DNA from: Candidatus Subteraquimicrobium carltonvillense
GTDB taxonomy: Bacteria > Actinomycetota > Aquicultoria > Subteraquimicrobiales > Subteraquimicrobiaceae
Direction: 5' to 3'
Length of the DNA stretch: 20,258 nt
NCBI GenBank assembly: GCA_002339355.1
Contig: DDKQ01000074.1
Location: forward strand, 3,729 to 23,986
Shown: in pieces, positions 14,774 to 20,258 of the stretch
How positions within the stretch are numbered: position 1 is the first letter of the stretch
Layout of the letters: each line of letters starts with the position of its first letter
Notes under the pieces: model-generated
Databases searched by the model: none
Seen by the model: the letters and a program-made list of their open reading frames with translations, nothing else
Told to the model about the DNA's origin: nothing
Position numbers and translations under genes: made by a program

Positions 14774-14809
14774 CCCTTGACTCGTGACCCTTGACCTTTC
14801 ACTCTATCA
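14761..14809 (+). repeat. Degenerate heptanucleotide tandem array between convergent genes
   Basis: Seven consecutive 7-base units with rough consensus CCnTgAC: the first two identical (CCATAAC), units three and five identical (CCTTGAC), the others changed at one to four positions. It spans the stop codon of the HAD phosphatase gene and the stop codon of the convergent mscS-like gene. No terminator hairpin is seen in this space. Confidence 0.6.
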
Positions 14810-15638
14810 CAATTGATTTTTTGTACTTGGATAGGGCTTCTTCACTGATCTGATATATGGCGGGAGGGGGAATTTCTCCAAGACCTAGAGTCGCCTTGAG
14901 TTCCTGGGAGATGTGCTGGACACACTGGTCTATGACCCAGTCTTGAAAGGGAACGATGTAAATCCTTATCCTCACGAGGATCTTATCGGCGAAGGGGATT
15001 ACGCCAAGCATCTTTGGCGGAGCTAGGAGAAAGTGTTGCCTTTGGACTAAATCTTTACTCAAGTGGCTTAAAGCCTCTTTTACCTCAGACTCTTCAACAT
15101 CGGATGGCAGGGTGAAATCCAAATTATAGGCGAGATATCCATGGGTGTACCTATCCACGCCGACTATACTCCCATTGGGTACATAATGGAGGTTCCCATT
15201 TAAATCCCTTATTTTGGTTACTCTGAGTCCAAACTCTTCCACTATGCCATAGGCTTCATAGGGACCGGCTTTTAAATGCACCAGGTCGTCGACGGCGTAT
15301 TGGCCCTCAAAGAGGATGAAAAATCCGGAGACCACATCCCTCACCAGGCTTTGAGCGCCGAAACCCAAAGCGATGCCCACGACTCCAGCGGCGGCGATCA
15401 TGGGGACGGGATCCACTCCCAATTCTTTTAAGATCATGAAACCGCAAATGAAGAAGATCAAATATTTCAGCAGATTCTGAAAGAGGGTTCCCAGTGTGTG
15501 GGCTTTCTTGCGAGCGGCGATTGCCTCCGGAGTCGTCTCCTCTTTCTTTCTCACCCTGAAATGCACGACTCTATGGATAAGCGTGCACCCAACTCGATAC
15601 GCTACGATGCTCAAGATGAGGATGACGATGATCGCCAA
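14799..15638 (-). CDS. Small-conductance mechanosensitive channel (MscS family)
   Basis: At least 279 residues. It has a membrane helix at the N-terminus ('AIIVILILSIVAYRVG'), a second at about 58-72, and the MscS pore helix 'MIAAAGVVGIALGFGAQSLVRDVVSGFFIL' region (about 80-110), followed by the beta domain ('GIVEEFGLRVTKIRDLNGNLHYVPNG') and a cytoplasmic alpha-beta domain. It releases solutes on hypo-osmotic shock. The first standard start codon is TTG 15638, but the frame continues upstream with MscS-like residues, and GGAGGTG (15713-15719) points to an ATC at 15704, which would add 22 residues. Its converging neighbour pair makes a compatible solute, which suits a release channel. Confidence 0.9.
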   Translation of the reverse strand: MAIIVILILSIVAYRVGCTLIHRVVHFRVRKKEETTPEAIAARKKAHTLGTLFQNLLKYLIFFICGFMILKELGVDPVPMIAAAGVVGIALGFGAQSLVRDVVSGFFILFEGQYAVDDLVHLKAGPYEAYGIVEEFGLRVTKIRDLNGNLHYVPNGSIVGVDRYTHGYLAYNLDFTLPSDVEESEVKEALSHLSKDLVQRQHFLLAPPKMLGVIPFADKILVRIRIYIVPFQDWVIDQCVQHISQELKATLGLGEIPPPAIYQISEEALSKYKKSIVIE

Positions 15639-15709
15639 TCCTTTGTTGATCAGATATTTTGCAACTCGTTTAAAAATCTCGTCCCAGCTCCTCTGGGGAA
15701 GGATTTCGC

Positions 15710-16591
15710 TTACACCTCCTCGAATAGCTCGAATTCCTTCGCTTCTTCAATCAATCCTTCGCTCATCTTAAGCATCTCGGATATCGGAACGATCTCGAAA
15801 CCCTTTTCCCAGAGATAATCGATGACCATGGGGAGTGCCTGTACGGTGTTTTCACGGGAAGCACCCTCATTTCTAAACAGGGCTCCGCTGTCATGGAATA
15901 GAATTATCCCTCCCCTTCTCACATATAGCTTAATCCGGCGGAGTATCGCTTTGGCGCTTATGCCACTCCAGTCAGCGGTACTCACCGTCCACAAAATTAT
16001 CCTATATCCCTCCTCTCGGAGTATCTTCCGCAGGGCATTGCCATACATTCCTCGAGGGGGACGAAAGAGGCGAGTTTTAACGCCGGTGGCTTTTTGGATC
16101 GCCCTATCGGCCTTCCTCACCTGATTTAGAACGATTCTCCTCGTGGACGGAACTAGTTCTCGGTGAGAGTAAGTGTGGTTGCCGATATCGTGGCCCTCCT
16201 CAACTACCCTCCTGGCGACATCGGGATATTTCTCCACCTGCCTACCCACCACAAAAAAGGTCGCCTTTACCCCCTTCTCTCTCAATATATCGAGGATTTT
16301 GGGTGTATATATTGGGTTAGGTCCATCATCGAAGGTTATGGAGACCAGACGTTCATGAGGGCCCCCCCTGAATATCCCCTCCTGAGAACCAAAACCGTGA
16401 TAGACATAATAAGTCAGAAAAATGGCGAGCAATAAAAGTGAGGCACTTAAGGTCAAGAAAAATATCTGCAAGAGTCGTTCAATTTCCTGAAGTTTCCCCC
16501 CGGCGGCTTGCCTCAATAAAACCACGGATATGAGAACCAAGGCCAAGGTGAGTAGCCAGCGGCGGATTAGTTTGTATCTAGTATGTTTCAA
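15710..16591 (-). CDS. Membrane-anchored polysaccharide deacetylase (NodB family)
   Basis: About 293 residues from TTG 16591. Two hydrophobic segments (roughly residues 12-28 and 42-65) precede a NodB deacetylase domain with TFDDGP (metal Asp), 'GNHTYSH' (two metal His), 'RPPRGMYG', 'LWTVSTADW' and 'LFHDSG': all five family motifs. It probably de-N-acetylates peptidoglycan or another envelope glycan outside the membrane. An earlier in-frame TTG (16609) exists, but AAGGGGGG sits seven bases before TTG 16591. That ribosome-binding site lies inside a possible GACCCC/GGGGTC hairpin (16597-16620), which could limit translation. It overlaps the extended mscS frame and lies downstream of a second deacetylase. 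Confidence 0.88.
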   Translation of the reverse strand: MKHTRYKLIRRWLLTLALVLISVVLLRQAAGGKLQEIERLLQIFFLTLSASLLLLAIFLTYYVYHGFGSQEGIFRGGPHERLVSITFDDGPNPIYTPKILDILREKGVKATFFVVGRQVEKYPDVARRVVEEGHDIGNHTYSHRELVPSTRRIVLNQVRKADRAIQKATGVKTRLFRPPRGMYGNALRKILREEGYRIILWTVSTADWSGISAKAILRRIKLYVRRGGIILFHDSGALFRNEGASRENTVQALPMVIDYLWEKGFEIVPISEMLKMSEGLIEEAKEFELFEEV

Positions 16592-16641
16592 CTCCCGACC
16601 CCCCTTCAAGTTCCGGGGTCAAATCGCCGATCTTCAGATTC

Positions 16642-17760
16642 CTAGGATTTGAGGAGCTCTGAGAGGGTGACAAACTTAAATCCTCTCTCCTTCAATTTTT
16701 TAATTATACCGGGTAAAGCCCTTATGGTCATCGTCCTATCCAGTCCTCCGTCGTGAGCCAAAATGACTCCCCCTTCTCCGATGCCTTCAACCACTCTCTT
16801 TCGCATTTCCTCCAAACTTGATACCGCGCGATTCTCAACTGCAACAGACCACAGGATGACTTGATAGCCTTTCCCTCGTGCAACCTCGAAGGCTTGGCCA
16901 TTTATGGCTCCCTTTGGGGGGCGGAAATAGCGGGGCTTTGGAGCGCCCAGACGCCGAAGGGTGTCTTCACAGCCTTCAATTTCAGCACGTATTCGTTCAC
17001 AGTTGTATTTAGGCAGGTTTGGGTGAGAAAGGGTGTGATTTCCTATTTCGTGTCCCTCCATAATTTCCTCTCTAATTATCTCGGGATAACGTTTAACTCG
17101 CTCGCCGACGACAAAGAATGTGGCCTTAATTCCATTTTGCCTCAAAATTTCGAGCACCTTTGGTGTATATTTGGAGTCGGGACCATCATCGAAGGTCAAG
17201 GCGATCTTTCCTACGGTTGGGGGGTCTGTTCTATGAAAAATTGTGGATCGAGGAGACCTGATCATCCTTCTTGAGCACAGTTTCCCCGTGTAAGCCTTCG
17301 TCCTTTCGATTTCGATGCCCGGTAGTCCCTCCTGGGTGAGGGAGAGAATCGCTCCCCTCCCAACCACCCTACAGTTGGAGGAAATCAGCCTTACTCTCTC
17401 CATTTCCCGCTCCCTTCGATGCCTACCGTTTGTGGCAATGATCGAATCCCCATTTTTTACTACAGCCCGTAGTCCTGCACGGCGACCATTCAACCAGATA
17501 ATGGGTGGTTCGCCACCCCCTCTCTTCAGTAACCCCCCATCCATGCCATAAAGATTGCCCCTTCTGAGATGCACCTGTTTTTCCTTTAAGACCTGCTCTA
17601 TGGTGAGCCCCCTTCTCACCAAGAAAGGTTCGCCATTGAGCCTCACGGGGATGTATGGGCGGGGAAAAAATATTATTCCACCCACAAAGATTGGCAAGAT
17701 CATGAGTTTTGTTTTTAACCCGCTCAATCTTAACCCCACAAAAATGAAGTTCTCACTCAA
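16642..17760 (-). CDS. Polysaccharide deacetylase with N-terminal ubiquitin-like/SLBB-type domain
   Basis: A 372-residue protein: signal-anchor helix at about 18-36, then a small domain (about 38-112: 'IPVRLNGEPFLVRRGLTIEQ', 'WLNGRRAGL', 'VVKNGDSIIATNG') that looks like a beta-grasp or SLBB-type fold. A NodB deacetylase follows from about 185: TFDDGP (189-194), His242 and His246 in 'GNHTLSH', 'RPPKGAING' (280-288), 'LAHDGG' (334-339). Motif 4 is 'LWSVAVENRA', without the usual D-W. It acts on cell-wall glycan outside the membrane. TTG 17760 overlaps the aldolase/phosphatase stop by eight bases; other in-frame starts (GTG, TTG, ATG within 20 codons) are possible. Confidence 0.87.
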   Translation of the reverse strand: MSENFIFVGLRLSGLKTKLMILPIFVGGIIFFPRPYIPVRLNGEPFLVRRGLTIEQVLKEKQVHLRRGNLYGMDGGLLKRGGGEPPIIWLNGRRAGLRAVVKNGDSIIATNGRHRREREMERVRLISSNCRVVGRGAILSLTQEGLPGIEIERTKAYTGKLCSRRMIRSPRSTIFHRTDPPTVGKIALTFDDGPDSKYTPKVLEILRQNGIKATFFVVGERVKRYPEIIREEIMEGHEIGNHTLSHPNLPKYNCERIRAEIEGCEDTLRRLGAPKPRYFRPPKGAINGQAFEVARGKGYQVILWSVAVENRAVSSLEEMRKRVVEGIGEGGVILAHDGGLDRTMTIRALPGIIKKLKERGFKFVTLSELLKS

Positions 17761-18853
17761 CGGCCACGAACCTATCCTTGAGCTTCTCCATCACGGAAGG
17801 CATGGTGGTGTATTCCATCTCCTCAAGGGGTAAACGGTGAGGTTCAAAGGGTCCATGCCTTCGAATGTAATCCGTAACTTTAAGGGCGATGCTCCGGGCA
17901 CGGTCAAAGGCGGGATCGGCGAACATATCTCTGGGACCGATGAATCTCCCTTTTGACAGCTGAAAACCATGGGCGACTACACGAGGAGGACCATCGAACC
18001 TGGTTGGTGTGTCATTTTTAAAGGAAACGGGCATCAGTGGACCGTGGTGAGAGCCTCTCATCCAACCGGCAACGAGGTGAGGCATGGAAAAAGGCTCCAG
18101 AACCTCGCCCACGGCGGGCAAACCACTTTGACATCTCACCATCATCACCGGATCATCCTTGCCCACGTATCTTCCGGCGATGAGGGATAAGCGCTGAGTC
18201 GAGGTGGCCGCAGCGACTTCGCCATCCTTACGAAAGACGTATTTTATCACGAATCGTCCCGGTGCCCCTATGAAGATGAGCATATCGTAAAGGTCCTCGG
18301 GACAAGAGAACATTATTTTCTTCTTTTCAATGAGGTCATCCACCTCGAAATTGAAACCATTGTGCATCTTCGGGTCTATGACCAGGCCTGCGGTATTAAA
18401 GGGATCGGCGAACATCTTGAAAAGCGGATAGTTCCAAGCACCGGGTTCGGTCTTGTCCGCCAGGAAGATGATGACCGGTTCACTTTCCCGTTCCACGAAT
18501 TCAATCTCGGCCACGCCCGGTCCCATGCCCTTGACGTTACCCGAAAATGCCTCGGCTAAAAGGTCTTGGCCGGCTCCATACTGTCCATACTCCCTCGCAA
18601 CCTCTGTGACCTTCTCAAAGGTCTCCCAGGCAAAGCGGTGGATTTCTACATCATCAACCCCTCGCTTGTGGGTCATGATCAGGGCGATATCGTCGCCCAC
18701 CTTGCTCCTGCAGTAGTCGATGAGCAATCCCTTTTTCTTGACTTCAGCCAGACACTCCTCGGCTTTTTTGAGCAATGCCGGGTGTACATCGGAGTGCCCG
18801 ACAAAGCCTCCTACATCTGCTTTAATAACGCTTAAGGTTATCTTTTCTCCCAT
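17753..18853 (-). CDS. fbp: Bifunctional fructose-1,6-bisphosphate aldolase/phosphatase
   Basis: A 366-residue type V FBP aldolase/phosphatase. The N-terminus 'MGEKITLSVIKADVGGFVGH' with Asp13 and His20, 'VGDDIALIMTH' (Asp54/Asp55), 'DPFNTAGLVIDPKMHNGF' and 'LIAGRYVGKDDPVM' are diagnostic. Tyr229 and Lys232 correspond to the tyrosine and Schiff-base lysine of the family. It condenses triose phosphates and dephosphorylates the product to fructose-6-phosphate, a one-way gluconeogenic enzyme typical of archaea and deep thermophilic bacteria. ATG 18853 is chosen because GGAGGG lies ten bases upstream and the family starts here; a TTG at 18892 would add 13 residues. Its 3' end overlaps the deacetylase gene by eight bases. 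Confidence 0.97.
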   Translation of the reverse strand: MGEKITLSVIKADVGGFVGHSDVHPALLKKAEECLAEVKKKGLLIDYCRSKVGDDIALIMTHKRGVDDVEIHRFAWETFEKVTEVAREYGQYGAGQDLLAEAFSGNVKGMGPGVAEIEFVERESEPVIIFLADKTEPGAWNYPLFKMFADPFNTAGLVIDPKMHNGFNFEVDDLIEKKKIMFSCPEDLYDMLIFIGAPGRFVIKYVFRKDGEVAAATSTQRLSLIAGRYVGKDDPVMMVRCQSGLPAVGEVLEPFSMPHLVAGWMRGSHHGPLMPVSFKNDTPTRFDGPPRVVAHGFQLSKGRFIGPRDMFADPAFDRARSIALKVTDYIRRHGPFEPHRLPLEEMEYTTMPSVMEKLKDRFVAVE

Positions 18854-19016
18854 CGTGTTTATCCCTCCTACTAATTTTTCTTGCGCTCTCAATATTTTTC
18901 TGGAACGCCCCTGGTTTTCCTCCCTCCTTTTTAATCTCTTAGAAGTTCCCCTCTAAAGCTACCATTAAAACAGCCTAACACGAACCCTAGTCTTTACCAA
19001 TAATTTAATGTATACT

Positions 19017-19046
19017 TTGACAAGCAGCAATATTTATTGCTGTAAT
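19017..19046 (+). promoter_or_regulatory. Promoter of the P-type ATPase gene
   Basis: TTGACA (19017-19022, perfect) and TGTAAT (19041-19046, five of six consensus) are separated by 18 bases. Transcription should begin near 19053, leaving a leader of only about 15 bases, with no clear ribosome-binding site before ATG 19068. Confidence 0.75.
19025..19042. promoter_or_regulatory. Perfect inverted repeat inside the ATPase promoter spacer (probable operator)
   Basis: CAGCAATA (19025-19032) and TATTGCTG (19035-19042) are perfect complements with a two-base centre. The repeat lies between the -35 and -10 boxes and touches the -10, the classical place for a repressor or a MerR-type activator. The regulator is not encoded in the window. 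Confidence 0.65.
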
Positions 19047-19067
19047 TTTTGGTAAAAAGATGTCTTC

Positions 19068-20258
19068 ATGCCCGAAAACAAATATTGGCACACTCTGAAG
19101 ATAAGAGAAATTGAGAGCGTCCTAAAGACGGATGTAAAGGCGGGTTTGCATCCCGAGCGGGCTCAGAATAGGCTAATTCGTTTCGGCCTCAATGAGCTTG
19201 AAGAAGAGAAAAAGCCCACTCCGCTCCAAATCTTTCTCTCCCAATTTAAAGACTTTCTGGTGTATGTGCTCATTGTCGCCATCATCATTTCTGGGCTCCT
19301 GTTAAAGGAGCTCGTTGATGCATTGGCGATTTCAGCCATCCTCATCCTCAATGCCATTTTAGGATTCGTGCAGGAATTCAGAGCGGAAAAAGCCATGGAA
19401 GCTCTCAAGAGGCTCACTGCTCCAACGGCTAAGGTTATTCGCCTGGGTCAAGAGATGGAGATACCGGCAAAAGAGCTCGTTCCCGGAGACCTCATCCTGC
19501 TTCAAACGGGGGATCATGTGCCCGCAGATGCCAGAATCATGGAATGCACCGCCTTTGCCACGGATGAATCTGCCCTCACCGGCGAATCACAACCCGTCAA
19601 CAAACACACGAAACCCGTCTCCAATCCTCTTCTCCCCTTGGGAGATAGGAAAAATATGGTGTATATGGGAACGGCTGCAGCTCGGGGAAGAGCAAAGGCT
19701 GTGGTCGTGGCCACTGGAAAGTCCACGGAAATGGGTCAGATTGCGGGGATGCTTCAGGTTGCAGGGGAGAAGACCCCCCTTCAAAAGGAACTCAAAAGAG
19801 TGGGGAAGAGAATAGCTCTTCTCTGCTTGCTGGTATGCTCCGTTGTTTTCCTCAGTGGAATATTGAGGGGATTTAGTTGGGCGCTCATGTTTCTCGCCGC
19901 GGTGAGCCTAGCCGTAGCGGCCATCCCCGAAGGGCTCCCCGCAGTAGTCACGGTTACCCTGGCTTTGGGAGTCCAAAATATGGCGAAAAAAAATGCCATA
20001 GTTCGGAGATTGCATGCGGTGGAAACCTTGGGCTCTGCCACAGCGATCTGCACCGATAAAACGGGCACGCTTACCAAAAACCAGATGACCGTAAATCTCA
20101 TCTACCTCGAAGATAAAATGTGGAAATTAACGGATGAAGGCCGGCTAAGGATCAATGGCAAGGAGATTGCTCCCTCTGAGAACATCATTCTCCTCTTTAA
20201 AATCGCTGCTCTCTGCAACGATGCTCGGTTCCGAGACGGAAAACCGGTAGGAGATCCC
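19068..20258 (+). CDS. P-type cation-transporting ATPase, Ca2+-ATPase (P2) type, N-terminal part
   Basis: From ATG 19068 all 397 codons to the window end are open. The protein has the cation-ATPase N-terminal domain ('MPENKYWHTLKIREIESVL'), M1/M2 helices (about 60-105), the actuator loop 'VPGDLILLQTGDHVPADARI' with 'DESALTGES' (TGES 171-174), M3/M4 with 'AVAAIPEGLP' (about 283-291, the P2A/SERCA-like ion site) and the phosphorylation motif DKTGTLT (330-336). It should pump Ca2+ (or Mn2+, Na+ or K+) using ATP; P-domain and C-terminal helices lie beyond the edge. The start is placed by conservation, because no strong ribosome-binding site is present. Confidence 0.95.
   Translation, partial: MPENKYWHTLKIREIESVLKTDVKAGLHPERAQNRLIRFGLNELEEEKKPTPLQIFLSQFKDFLVYVLIVAIIISGLLLKELVDALAISAILILNAILGFVQEFRAEKAMEALKRLTAPTAKVIRLGQEMEIPAKELVPGDLILLQTGDHVPADARIMECTAFATDESALTGESQPVNKHTKPVSNPLLPLGDRKNMVYMGTAAARGRAKAVVVATGKSTEMGQIAGMLQVAGEKTPLQKELKRVGKRIALLCLLVCSVVFLSGILRGFSWALMFLAAVSLAVAAIPEGLPAVVTVTLALGVQNMAKKNAIVRRLHAVETLGSATAICTDKTGTLTKNQMTVNLIYLEDKMWKLTDEGRLRINGKEIAPSENIILLFKIAALCNDARFRDGKPVGDP

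Larger units (their letters stand above)
18854..19067. other. Divergent intergenic region between fbp and the P-type ATPase gene
   Basis: No gene was found. On the plus-strand side lie the ATPase promoter and its inverted repeat. A second pair of inverted arms, TTTACCAA (18993-19000) and TTGGTAAA (19049-19056), encloses that promoter. On the minus strand an AAGGAGGGAGG stretch near 18925 has no start codon after it. No clear -10/-35 pair was found for fbp. Confidence 0.45.

Noticed and set aside
19060..19098. Short upstream frame starting at ATG 19060 ahead of the ATPase
   Set aside because: Only 12 codons in a different frame, no ribosome-binding site, and it overlaps the conserved ATPase N-terminus.

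Overview
The window looks like a chromosomal segment of a thermophilic, Gram-positive-type bacterium of moderate GC content. The clues are a T-box tRNA-sensing leader (typical of Firmicutes, Actinobacteria and relatives), a YtxH-type small membrane protein, two NodB-type polysaccharide deacetylases, NrdR, an archaeal-type bifunctional fructose-1,6-bisphosphate aldolase/phosphatase (in bacteria mostly found in thermophiles) and a glucosylglycerate pathway. The exact lineage cannot be fixed from the sequence alone; a deep-branching actinobacterial or firmicute thermophile is an inference.

Layout. Positions 1-800 hold two divergent toxin-antitoxin loci: a Phd/YefM antitoxin running off the left edge on the minus strand, and a complete antitoxin-toxin pair on the plus strand. 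The spacer between them carries two promoters overlapped by palindromes. A GNAT acetyltransferase gene (797-1267, minus) is broken by one in-frame TAA. nrdR (1454-1918, plus) converges on a minus-strand cluster of pilin-like genes: a membrane-anchored metallophosphoesterase, a PilX-like protein with ten SGN/SGR repeats, and two prepilin-like proteins. Next come a two-PRC-barrel protein and a YtxH protein, read from their own promoter (5720-6969).

The centre is a minus-strand unit (6966-11491): a TTGACA/TATTAT promoter, a complete T-box leader whose best specifier codon is GCC (Ala), a PLP aminotransferase, a PhzF-fold protein lacking the usual catalytic residues, D-alanine-D-alanine ligase, and a geranylgeranyl-reductase-like flavoprotein. 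The likely logic is that uncharged tRNA-Ala switches on alanine-related transamination and D-Ala-D-Ala synthesis for peptidoglycan. A tRNA-Arg(CCT) gene is fired divergently from a promoter whose -35 box lies two bases from that of the T-box promoter.

From 11644 on: a GalT-like nucleotidylyltransferase (minus); then gpgS and a HAD phosphatase (plus), which together should make glucosylglycerate, a compatible solute. These converge on a minus-strand group of an MscS-type channel, two polysaccharide deacetylases and the aldolase/phosphatase. At the right edge a P-type (Ca2+-ATPase-like) cation pump starts on the plus strand. It is cut by the window end, and a perfect inverted repeat fills its promoter spacer.

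No CRISPR array, insertion sequence, phage gene or rRNA was seen. The most notable points are the alanine T-box operon with its unusual PhzF member, the operator inside the ATPase promoter, the mscS start-codon puzzle and the heptamer array between convergent genes.
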